DNA of 64,000 bases from Geothrix sp. (GTDB lineage Bacteria; Acidobacteriota; Holophagae; Holophagales; Holophagaceae), in NCBI RefSeq assembly GCF_020622065.1, contig NZ_JAHRYQ010000001.1:620001-684000 (forward strand). Reading direction: 5' to 3'. This document shows positions 45,696 through 53,737 of this stretch, piece by piece. The notes under the pieces are model-generated. The model made no database searches. It was not told where the DNA came from and saw only the letters and a list, made by a program, of their open reading frames with translations. Position 1 is the first letter of the stretch. Every line of letters begins with the position of its first letter. The translations under genes and the position numbers were made by a program.

Positions 45696-46877
45696 TTGCC
45701 TCAACCCCCGCGCATCGCCTTGTTCGCCAACACCGAATGGTATCTCTACAATTTCCGATTGCCCTTGGCAAAACGCCTTCAGGTCGAGCTGGGGGCAGAA
45801 GTGTGGGTGATCTGCCCTGACGGTCCCTATCGCCCGAGGTTGGAAGCGGAGGGATTCCATTGGATCTCCGCCGAGATCGACCGGCGGGGACTGAACCCTG
45901 TCCGCGACCTGGCGGCTGCCTCGCGGTTGGCGCGAGACCTGCGCAAGGCTCGACCGGATCTGCTCCACAATTTCACGCTCAAATCCATCTTGATCGGAAC
46001 TTTGGCCGCCCGACGCGCTGGAACGCCGCGAATCGTCAACGCGGTGACGGGACTCGGGAGCATGTTCAGTTCCAGCCATTGGGGACGCTACCGGCTTCCC
46101 CGCACCCTCCTGGAGGTGTTCCTCCGATGGACCTTCCGGAACCCGGGCATCAGGACGATCTTCCAGAATCCGGGCGACCTGGCGCAGGTCGCCACGCACG
46201 CGGGTCACCAGGGTCGGTGTCGGTTGATCGCAGGGTCCGGCATCGACACGGATCGCTTCCATCCTTCAGGCCACCCGTCGACCCCCCCCACGCTGATCCT
46301 GGCTTCCCGCCTGCTCAAGGACAAGGGGGTCGGTGATTTCTGTGAGGCGGCCAGCATCGTGCATCAAAGCTGCCCCGAAGCCGTGTTCCAAGTGGCAGGG
46401 GAGATCGATGAGGGCAACCCCGGATCCTTCTCTTCCGTCGAATTGGAAGCGCTGAAGGCCAACTTCCCGATGGTCCAATTCCTGGGCCACCGGGACGATA
46501 TGCCGGACCTGTACCGGCAGGCTACGCTCGCGATCCTGCCCTCCCGGTACCGTGAGGGTGTCCCGAGAAGTCTCCTGGAAGCAGCGGCCTCGGGTCTGCC
46601 TCTCGTGGCGGTCGACGGCGAAGGGATCCGGGACATTGTCCGCCACGGGAGCAATGGCCGCCTGGTTCCGCCGAAAGATGGCGGCGCACTGGCCGAAACC
46701 CTGCTGGAACTGCTGGCGGATTCTGGTACCCGGGAGGCCTATGGCCGGGAGAGCCGAAGGCTGGTGGTGGAGGGATTCGACCAGAGCCGGGTCCTGGATG
46801 CCACCTTCGCCGTCTACCAGGAGCTGGGCTTCCCGCCCCGCTCTGATGCCCCAGAAAGGATGCGTGTCGAGCCATGA
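45696..46877 (+). CDS. Glycosyltransferase, GT4 (GT-B fold)
   Basis: 393-aa cytosolic transferase of the GT-B type. The N-terminal acceptor domain starts RIALFANTEWYLYNFRLPLA; the C-terminal donor domain has the GT4 signature ASRLLKDKGVGDF, and the nucleotide-sugar-binding motif in SRYREGVPRSLLEAAASGLPLV with the usual E-x7-E pattern. I accept a TTG start at 45696 with AAGGGA just upstream, since the sequence MPQPPRIALF is the natural N-terminus. It overlaps the epimerase gene by four bases (ATGA). Specificity unknown. Confidence 0.88.
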   Translation: MPQPPRIALFANTEWYLYNFRLPLAKRLQVELGAEVWVICPDGPYRPRLEAEGFHWISAEIDRRGLNPVRDLAAASRLARDLRKARPDLLHNFTLKSILIGTLAARRAGTPRIVNAVTGLGSMFSSSHWGRYRLPRTLLEVFLRWTFRNPGIRTIFQNPGDLAQVATHAGHQGRCRLIAGSGIDTDRFHPSGHPSTPPTLILASRLLKDKGVGDFCEAASIVHQSCPEAVFQVAGEIDEGNPGSFSSVELEALKANFPMVQFLGHRDDMPDLYRQATLAILPSRYREGVPRSLLEAAASGLPLVAVDGEGIRDIVRHGSNGRLVPPKDGGALAETLLELLADSGTREAYGRESRRLVVEGFDQSRVLDATFAVYQELGFPPRSDAPERMRVEP

Positions 46878-47812
46878 AGATTCTGGTCACGGGGGGGGCG
46901 GGATTCATTGGATCCCATGTGGTGGAGGCCCTCCTGAAGCGGGGCGATGAAGTCACCGTCGTGGACGACTTCAACGACTATTACGATCCGGCTATCAAGC
47001 GGCGAAATCTGGCCGGTGTGCTGGGTCACCCCTCCTTCCGCCTCGTCGAGGGGGACATCCGGGATCGAGCCCTCATCGAGACGCTGCTCGAGGGTGAATT
47101 CGAGGTGGTGGTCCACCTGGCTGCACGGGCGGGGGTGCGCCCCAGCCTGAAAGATCCCGTGCTCTATGAAACGGTGAATGTGATCGGTCTCCTGAATCTT
47201 CTTGAGGGCGCCGTCAAATTCGGGAAGCCCCGATTCGTGTTCGCCTCCTCGTCATCGGTGTACGGCCTCAGCCCAAGGCTCCCGTGGCGTGAGGACGATC
47301 CCGTGGACTGCCCCATCTCACCCTATGCCGTCACCAAACGGATGGGTGAGCTTCTCTGCTACAACTACAACCACATCCATGGGTTGGACACGGTTGCCCT
47401 GCGCTTCTTCACCGTTTACGGGCCTCGACAGCGGCCAGATATGGCCATCGCGAAGTTCACCCGGGCCATTCTCGAGGGGAATCCCATCACGGTCTTCGGA
47501 GATGGAAGTGCGATCCGGGACTTCACCTATGTGGGGGACATCGTCGATGGGGTCCTGGCTGCGGTGGAGCGACGATTTGGGTTCGAGATCATCAACCTTG
47601 GCGGGGCCCAGTCCATCACGGTCTTGGAACTGATCCAAGCCGTCTCGCGGACGGTCGGACGCGAAGCCAAACTCATCTTCCAGGGCCCTTTCCCTGGGGA
47701 TGTCCCAGCGACCCTGGCGGACAGCGCCAAAGCCCAGCGACTATTGGGCCTCTCCCCGAAAACCTCGATTGAACAGGGGCTCCAACGGTATCTGGAGTGG
47801 CTGGCTCCATGA
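46874..47812 (+). CDS. NAD-dependent nucleotide-sugar epimerase (SDR, UDP-glucuronate 4-epimerase-like)
   Basis: 312-aa extended SDR enzyme. N-terminal Rossmann loop GGAGFIGSH, catalytic Ser-Tyr-x3-Lys seen in ASSSSVYG and SPYAVTKRM, and the family motif FFTVYGPRQRPDMA place it with GalE/UDP-glucuronate 4-epimerases. It probably supplies one donor sugar for the glycan made by neighbouring transferases. ATG 46874 overlaps the preceding stop and the next gene begins 16 bp later; these form an operon. Confidence 0.9.
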   Translation: MKILVTGGAGFIGSHVVEALLKRGDEVTVVDDFNDYYDPAIKRRNLAGVLGHPSFRLVEGDIRDRALIETLLEGEFEVVVHLAARAGVRPSLKDPVLYETVNVIGLLNLLEGAVKFGKPRFVFASSSSVYGLSPRLPWREDDPVDCPISPYAVTKRMGELLCYNYNHIHGLDTVALRFFTVYGPRQRPDMAIAKFTRAILEGNPITVFGDGSAIRDFTYVGDIVDGVLAAVERRFGFEIINLGGAQSITVLELIQAVSRTVGREAKLIFQGPFPGDVPATLADSAKAQRLLGLSPKTSIEQGLQRYLEWLAP

Positions 47813-47828
47813 TCGGGAAGAGGGGGAG

Positions 47829-48953
47829 ATGAAGCTTCGCGTCCTCCATCTGATCACCGGCCTCACGCGCGGGGGTGCCGAGTCCATGCTGGTGCGCCTC
47901 CTGGGGGCCATGGACCGGGAGGCCTTCGACTCACGGGTGCTGTGCCTGGGGGCTGAAGCGCCGTTGGCCGCGGAGCTGAGGGAACAAGGGGTGCCCACCC
48001 TTTGCCTGGGGCTTGGGAGAGGGGTGCCGGGTTTGTGGCGCCTCCCGGGCTTCTTCTTCCGCGGGGCACCTTGGCAACCCCACATCATCCAGGGGTGGAT
48101 GTACCACGGCAACCTCGCCGCCTACCTGGCTGTCCGCTTCCTGCCCGGTCATGCGCCGCTGCTCTGGAACATCCGAGTGGGGATCGACACCATGGCCACC
48201 TATCGCCCCATGACGCGGGCGCTCATCCACCTGGGCGCCAGGCTTTCCTCCACCGCGGATGTCGTGCTCTACAACGCCCACTCGGCCCGGAGGCAACACG
48301 AGGCCATTGGGTACCGGGAGGATCGTAGCCGCTGGATTCCGAACGGTTTCGCGCTCGACCGTTTCCAGCCAGATCCCTCGGCCCGCGTCCAGGTCCGAAA
48401 GGAGTTGGGCCTGGGAGCGGAGGCCCGGCTGATCGGGCAGTTCGCACGATTCCACCCTGAAAAGAATCATCGGATGTTTCTGGATGCCTTACGGAGGCTG
48501 CCTCTTGAGGTGCACGGTGTGTTTGCCGGGCAGGGCGTCCATCAGGACCAGCCAGAGCTGGCTTCCGCATTGCGCGATCCGGCGTTGACGGGGCGTGTGC
48601 ATCTGCTCGGGGAACGCACCGACCTGCCCCGCTTGACTGCGGCTCTGGATATCGCGGTTTCCCCATCCTGGAACGAAGGCTTCTCCAATGCTCTCGGCGA
48701 GGCCTTGGCTTGCGGCGTGCCCTGCGTGGCAACCCGGGTGGGTGATTCCGCGGCTTTGGTCGGAGTCGCAGGTCGGATCATCCCGGCCGGCGACACGGCT
48801 GCGCTGGTGGAAGCGGTCCGCTCGCTCCTCTCCCTTCCTGCTGAACAGCGGATTCAGCTGGGGGAGCTGGGGCGCGCGAAGATGGAAACTGAATTCAGCA
48901 TCCGATCTGTGGCGCTTCAATATCAATCGCTGTACCAATCCCTGGTGCGATAG
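47829..48953 (+). CDS. Glycosyltransferase, GT4 (GT-B fold)
   Basis: 374-aa transferase starting MKLRVLHLITGLTRGGAESML, a typical GT4 start with the glycine-rich GGAE loop. Its donor-binding region shows IGQFARFHPEKNH and a GT4 retaining signature SPSWNEGFSNALGEALACGVPCV. ATG 47829 is preceded by GGGGGAG. It probably adds a sugar on the cytosolic side. 29 bp upstream of the flippase gene. Confidence 0.9.
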   Translation: MKLRVLHLITGLTRGGAESMLVRLLGAMDREAFDSRVLCLGAEAPLAAELREQGVPTLCLGLGRGVPGLWRLPGFFFRGAPWQPHIIQGWMYHGNLAAYLAVRFLPGHAPLLWNIRVGIDTMATYRPMTRALIHLGARLSSTADVVLYNAHSARRQHEAIGYREDRSRWIPNGFALDRFQPDPSARVQVRKELGLGAEARLIGQFARFHPEKNHRMFLDALRRLPLEVHGVFAGQGVHQDQPELASALRDPALTGRVHLLGERTDLPRLTAALDIAVSPSWNEGFSNALGEALACGVPCVATRVGDSAALVGVAGRIIPAGDTAALVEAVRSLLSLPAEQRIQLGELGRAKMETEFSIRSVALQYQSLYQSLVR

Positions 48954-48982
48954 TTGCTGCAGGCGAGGAGACCCCTCCGGAC

Positions 48983-50548
48983 ATGAACCGCGACCTTCCC
49001 GAGGACTCTGTGCCTCGTTCCGATTGCCCTCGACCCCCCGACCCGGAGATGCCCCGGGCCACTGCAGCGGGTCGGGCGACGGTGCGCGAGGATGCGCCGA
49101 TCCGCTCCCTGACGCGTACCATGGTGAAGGGCGTTGGAGTGATGGTGACCACGGGGGTCATCGCGCGCCTTTTCAGCCTAGTCTCTGCCCCGATCCTGAC
49201 CCGGCTCGTGGGTCCTTCGCCCTATGGCATTCTCGCCCTGATCGGCACCGTATCTTCCCTTGCCGCTTCGGTGGCCTTGGTGGGCATCGATCTCGCCTAT
49301 GCACGGTATTTCTTTGCTGGACGCGGTGATCATTCTTCTGCCGTGGAGAGCTTCTGCTGGCGTTTTGCCCTTGGCCTGGGCCTGCTTTTTTCGATGACGG
49401 CGGGCATCGGCTGGTGGCGCCTGATTCCCTCGGCCTCGGTCCACCGGGACCTGGCCCTCATGGCCGGGCTGACGACCATGGCCGCCGTGACCAGCGTCAT
49501 GGCCACGACCCGCCAGCGGATTCGCGGAGCCTATGCCCGGATTGCCATGGCCACACTGGCCGGGACCGGGGTGGGGATTCTGGTCTCTCTCCTGTTGGCC
49601 AGGTTCTGGCGTCCAGATTCATGGGCCATGCTCTCTGGCACCCTGGTTGGGTCCATCTTGTCTCTGGGGATCTTGGGACTTCCCCGGGGCCAATTCCTGC
49701 TTCAGAAATCCACCTTGGATTCCAGGGAGCGGAGAGGGCTCCTAGGGCTTGGATTGGCCAGCATGGCGACCGCCCCGATGTTCTGGGTCATCAACTCGGC
49801 GGATCGTTGGTTCCTAGGCCTCTGGGTGGGGGCGGGCGCGGTGGGGGTGTACGCCTTCTCCGCCAGTCTCGGGCTCTCGGGAATGATGATCAACAGCGCC
49901 ATCACCACGGCCTGGTTCCCGGAAGTGAGCCGGGAATTCGAGCATTCCGGTGAGTGCGCCCCCCGCAACATCGCCCGGCTGTGGGCTCGGCTGGCGGGCC
50001 TCCACATGGTGACCTGGCTGGCTGTAACCGCTGCGGGGGGAGATCTCGTCCGGTGGCTCGCGGATTCGAGATTCCACGGGGGTGCGAACCTCATTCCCTG
50101 GATTGCAGGGGGTGTCTTCTTCAGCGGCCTCGCCGACTTGGCCAACACGGGGTTGTTCTTGAAGAAAGATCTCAAACCCACGGCTCTCTGGTGGGCCGCG
50201 GGGGCCACCTTCAATGTGGCGGCCAACTCCCTGGTAATCCGATCCTTTGGGCCCATGGGGGCGGTCATCGTCAACTGCCTCACTTTCGCCCTCATCGCTG
50301 GGGGAATGATCTGGTCGGCCCAGTCGAGGCTCTACCTTCCTCTCCCCTGGGGTCGTCTAGGGGTTGCCGCGCTGGTCGCGTTGGTGGCTGGGAATTTCCT
50401 GGCCCTCCCATGGAGCGAGTCGGCGTGGAGGAGCCTGCTCCTCAAATTCCCAGTCGGAATCCTCACGGGAGGCCTCTTGGGGTGGGTGCTGGCCCCGGAT
50501 TGGATGCGGCGAATCTTCCTAATCCAGCGTTCACCTTCATTGGTCTGA
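48983..50548 (+). CDS. Polysaccharide flippase (Wzx/PST-type, MOP family)
   Basis: 521-aa polytopic protein with about 13-14 membrane helices after a 50-residue Pro/Arg/Asp-rich cytosolic start. It belongs to the multidrug/oligosaccharidyl-lipid/polysaccharide exporter family: VIARLFSLVSAPILTRLVGPSPYGIL at the first helix is a recognisable signature. It should flip lipid-linked oligosaccharide across the inner membrane so that the ligase or polymerase can use it. ATG 48983; GAGGAG lies a little far upstream. Same strand as the preceding transferases. Confidence 0.88.
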   Translation: MNRDLPEDSVPRSDCPRPPDPEMPRATAAGRATVREDAPIRSLTRTMVKGVGVMVTTGVIARLFSLVSAPILTRLVGPSPYGILALIGTVSSLAASVALVGIDLAYARYFFAGRGDHSSAVESFCWRFALGLGLLFSMTAGIGWWRLIPSASVHRDLALMAGLTTMAAVTSVMATTRQRIRGAYARIAMATLAGTGVGILVSLLLARFWRPDSWAMLSGTLVGSILSLGILGLPRGQFLLQKSTLDSRERRGLLGLGLASMATAPMFWVINSADRWFLGLWVGAGAVGVYAFSASLGLSGMMINSAITTAWFPEVSREFEHSGECAPRNIARLWARLAGLHMVTWLAVTAAGGDLVRWLADSRFHGGANLIPWIAGGVFFSGLADLANTGLFLKKDLKPTALWWAAGATFNVAANSLVIRSFGPMGAVIVNCLTFALIAGGMIWSAQSRLYLPLPWGRLGVAALVALVAGNFLALPWSESAWRSLLLKFPVGILTGGLLGWVLAPDWMRRIFLIQRSPSLV

Positions 50549-50615
50549 ATCCACTCTGGAACTGGCCCCTGGGCCCTCTCGCTAGGATTTGCCTCATGTC
50601 ATACGCTCGCATCTC

Positions 50616-51401
50616 ATGAGTCTTCCTGAACCCAGGCCGTCTCTCCGACTGAGAGCCGTTGCGGTACTGGACCGGGCCGCTGCGGGCCTGTACGACCGGA
50701 TCTGTGGCGTCCACCCCACCATCTATCCCTGGCACTGGCAATGGATGGCCGTACGCGACCTTCACCGGGACCTTCGAACCAGCCTTGCCACTGTGACAGG
50801 GCGGGTCCTGGATGTCGGTTGCGGGAGCAAGCCCTACCTCACCTGGTTCAAGTCGGTTCCCCCCCCATCCATTGTGGGGATCGACATCGAACCTGGGCCT
50901 GGCGTCGATGTGGTCATTGGGGAAGGTCAGCCCTGGCCTTTTTCAGTGGCATCGTTCGACATGGTTCTGTGCACCCAGGTGCTGGAACATGCCTCGGATG
51001 TGGATTTCGTACTGGCGGAAATCCATCGGGTCCTGGCCCCCGGCGGGCAAGTGGTGATCACAGTCCCCTTCATCTACTTCGAGCATGGGGCGCCCAGGGA
51101 CTTTAGGCGCTTTTCCAGGCATGAAACAGAGCGACTTCTTCCTGGGTCGTATGACATTCTCCGGAACGACACCCAGGGGGGATTGGGAAGCACACTGTGC
51201 GTCCTCTTGTTGGCCTGGCTTCGGACCATGTGGGACCGAAGATCTCCGACCCGGATGTTGAAAATACCGTTGCTCCCACTGTGGCTGGTCGTGACCGCAT
51301 TATTGAACGGGATGGCCGTGGCCGTTGATTTCCTGGACCGGACTTCTTCCTTCTATAGCAATGTGATTCTGGTGGCCCGGAAACGAGGGCCAGATCGATG
51401 A
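50616..51401 (+). CDS. SAM-dependent methyltransferase
   Basis: 261-aa class I methyltransferase. SAM-binding motif I is RVLDVGCGSKPYL, motif II GIDIEPGPGVDVV, and motif IV FDMVLCTQVLEH, with LAPGGQVVITVPF after it. A C-terminal segment LLPLWLVVTALLNGMAVAVDF is hydrophobic and may be membrane-associated. The start is uncertain: ATG 50616 is used, but a TTG at 50589 is in frame. It likely methylates a sugar or lipid-linked glycan. Convergent with the next gene. Confidence 0.82.
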   Translation: MSLPEPRPSLRLRAVAVLDRAAAGLYDRICGVHPTIYPWHWQWMAVRDLHRDLRTSLATVTGRVLDVGCGSKPYLTWFKSVPPPSIVGIDIEPGPGVDVVIGEGQPWPFSVASFDMVLCTQVLEHASDVDFVLAEIHRVLAPGGQVVITVPFIYFEHGAPRDFRRFSRHETERLLPGSYDILRNDTQGGLGSTLCVLLLAWLRTMWDRRSPTRMLKIPLLPLWLVVTALLNGMAVAVDFLDRTSSFYSNVILVARKRGPDR

Positions 51402-51529
51402 GTTCCAAACCGGGAGAAGGTCATCGCACTTCAGGCTGGGTCGCGCCATCCGGTGACCTAGCTTTGAGATTCTTCTCGGGCCCGCTAGTCATCTGGCGCT
51501 GATCAACTGGGTGGCTGAAGTGAGGAAGA

Positions 51530-52300
51530 TCAACCCTTTCTCTTGAGATCGATGAGCGCGAACAATCCCAAGCGCTCAAGGCCAAGGCGCCGCTCTAGGG
51601 TCCGGCAACTCCGGTAGCTCCAGCCAGGCGCGCCAATGGGCCTGGAAACGCCACCTGAAAGAAGATAGGCGAAGGGCATCATGGGTCGAATGATATCGAC
51701 GCTCATTTCGGGGAAAGTCTCTTCAAACCTGGTCTGGTCCCGGCGGAACAGGATCCAGGGCAGGGCATTGTTGGCGCTGCTCAAGGGGCCCGTGAAAGGG
51801 AATTTCCAGGTTGCCCCGGGGTCGAAGGGCTCACTGTGCAGGTGACGGTAGACCTGTCGGGACCAGGCTGTGTTCCAGGGCTCGACCATGACCACATGTC
51901 CGCCTGGCCGGAGGCAGCGGACGGCCTCGGTCATGAATTGGGCGACATCTGGAATGTGGTGGAGGACATTCGTCATCACGATGGCCCCCAATCGTCCCTC
52001 CTTGAAGGGGAGCCGGCACGCATCCGCCGAGAGAGAGAGGCCCGGAACCCTGATCAGATCACTCTGGATGACGCCAGTCCGGAACTCTGAAAGAAAGCCG
52101 CCCCCCGATCCCAATTCAAGCACCGGGTCGAGGCCTTGGATCCGTGCCGCCAGGAGGGAGTACCACTCGAGGTAGAGGCATCGCAGGAATGGTTTGTCCT
52201 GCAGCAAGCGGCGCCTGAGAAGGGTCGTGCGGGGATCATCCACGCCCATTCCGGCATCCTGGCGAAGGACCTCCCGGAGCCTCCTGCGAAGTGCGTTCAT
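51530..52300 (-). CDS. SAM-dependent methyltransferase
   Basis: 256-aa class I methyltransferase with motif I VLELGSGGGFLSEF, motif II LSLSADACRLPF and motif IV IVMTNVLHHIPD, then LRPGGHVVMVEPWNTAWS. Its ATG (52300) overlaps the stop of the upstream fusion gene as ATGA, so it is cotranslated with it. The acceptor is unknown; context suggests a glycan. Two methyltransferase domains in the pair may act on successive positions. Confidence 0.85.
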   Translation of the reverse strand: MNALRRRLREVLRQDAGMGVDDPRTTLLRRRLLQDKPFLRCLYLEWYSLLAARIQGLDPVLELGSGGGFLSEFRTGVIQSDLIRVPGLSLSADACRLPFKEGRLGAIVMTNVLHHIPDVAQFMTEAVRCLRPGGHVVMVEPWNTAWSRQVYRHLHSEPFDPGATWKFPFTGPLSSANNALPWILFRRDQTRFEETFPEMSVDIIRPMMPFAYLLSGGVSRPIGAPGWSYRSCRTLERRLGLERLGLFALIDLKRKG

Positions 52301-53730
52301 AGAAACTTGATCTTCCGCGCGCCGAAGAGAACCATCTTCAGCAACAGCCACCCGTGTCGCCAGCGCTGGATGTTGGTTTCGCCGTACCGGCGCATCCGAT
52401 AACGCACGGGGACCTCCATGAATCTCAGATTGAGCCTCGCCGCCCCGAAGAGCAGGTCAAAGTCACCGAAGGGATCGAAGTCGCCAAAATGGGATCGATT
52501 CCGGGCGATCTGGCGGTAATCCCGCCTCCAGAGCACCTTCGTTCCGCACAGCGTGTCGCGGACGGGTTGACCCAGTAGCCAGCTGAAGACCCAGGAGAAA
52601 AACTTGTTGCCCACCAGGTTGGCGAAGCGCATGGCGTGGTCCTCCATGGGATAGACCAGCCGGACGCCATTGATGAACTCGGCCTTCCCCGAGGCGAGGG
52701 CTTCGTAGAACCGGGGGAGGTCCTCCGGTGGTACGGTAATGTCCGCATCGAGAATCATGAGGATGTCGCCCTTGGCCTCTGAAAAGCCAAGGCGCACGGC
52801 GTCTCCCTTCCCGCGACCGCTCTGCTTCAGCAGTCGGCAACTGCGCTCCGGGTGAGCCTGAATCGCCCTCTGGATCACCTCGTAGGTATCGTCGGTGGAG
52901 TTTCCTTCCACGAAAAGAATCTCGGTGGCCGAACCCATGTCGGGAATCCTGGAAAGCAGTTCCTCGATATGCCCGGATTCATTTCGTGCGGCGATGACCA
53001 CGGTGACCGAGGGCTCCTGTATCTCCGGTGGCGTGAGCGGCCGGGCGACCAGGAAGTTGGTCATGGCCAGCCAGGAGAAGGGGAGGATCTTCGAAAGGTA
53101 GCGGTTGGCAACACCGGACAAAAGTGGAATCCAAAGCGGAACGCAGACTTCTTCCCATCCTCGCAGCGGCTCGAACCCCGCCAGCTCCAGAAGGTTGTTC
53201 AGGTCCTTCCGAGTCAGCCAGTTCTGGGGGAGCGTTGGTTGGGCCAAATCCAGAGCCTGGGCCACTCGCAGGGGGCCGCTCCACAAGTGGCTGAAGTAAT
53301 TGAATACGAGGCGAGTCTGGGGTCCGCAGAGGGGGCGGATTCGTGCGAGCGCTGCCTGCACATCCCAGAGGTCGTTGACGACATCCGATAAGATGATGAA
53401 ATCGAAGACCTGCCCTTCGAGCCCGAGTTCGTGGACATCGGCCACGATGAAGTCCAAGCCCGGATGGTCGGTCCGGGCCAGGTCGATCATTCGCGCGGAC
53501 AGGTCGATCCCGACTCCGTGGGAAGGCGAGAGGGCGGCCAGCAGGTTGCCGCGACCACACCCGATTTCGAGGACGCGGCTCCCCGGAGGGATGAGCTCCC
53601 GATAAACGGAGAGGAGCCTTTGGCGATAGTAGCGGCCCAGGCTGGCTCGCGACCTCCCTGCTACGCCATCCCAGTGAGTGCTTCGCGCCGCGCGGTAAGT
53701 CTCGGATTCAAGTGAAGGAAGAAGAGGCAT
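52297..53730 (-). CDS. Methyltransferase-glycosyltransferase (GT2) fusion protein
   Basis: 477-aa two-domain protein. The N-terminal 230 residues are a class I SAM methyltransferase (VLEIGCGRGNLLAAL, FDFIILSDVVNDLW); the C-terminal 230 residues are a GT2, DPM1-like transferase (SVTVVIAARNESGHIEELL, DxD as LDADITVP, a substrate loop near RVRYRMRRYGETNIQRWRH-type basic segment). ATG 53730 is eight bp after the stop of the preceding gene; a GTG at 53790 is possible. It probably transfers a sugar to a lipid carrier and methylates an intermediate. Confidence 0.85.
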   Translation of the reverse strand: MPLLPSLESETYRAARSTHWDGVAGRSRASLGRYYRQRLLSVYRELIPPGSRVLEIGCGRGNLLAALSPSHGVGIDLSARMIDLARTDHPGLDFIVADVHELGLEGQVFDFIILSDVVNDLWDVQAALARIRPLCGPQTRLVFNYFSHLWSGPLRVAQALDLAQPTLPQNWLTRKDLNNLLELAGFEPLRGWEEVCVPLWIPLLSGVANRYLSKILPFSWLAMTNFLVARPLTPPEIQEPSVTVVIAARNESGHIEELLSRIPDMGSATEILFVEGNSTDDTYEVIQRAIQAHPERSCRLLKQSGRGKGDAVRLGFSEAKGDILMILDADITVPPEDLPRFYEALASGKAEFINGVRLVYPMEDHAMRFANLVGNKFFSWVFSWLLGQPVRDTLCGTKVLWRRDYRQIARNRSHFGDFDPFGDFDLLFGAARLNLRFMEVPVRYRMRRYGETNIQRWRHGWLLLKMVLFGARKIKFL

Positions 53731-53737
53731 CAGATTC

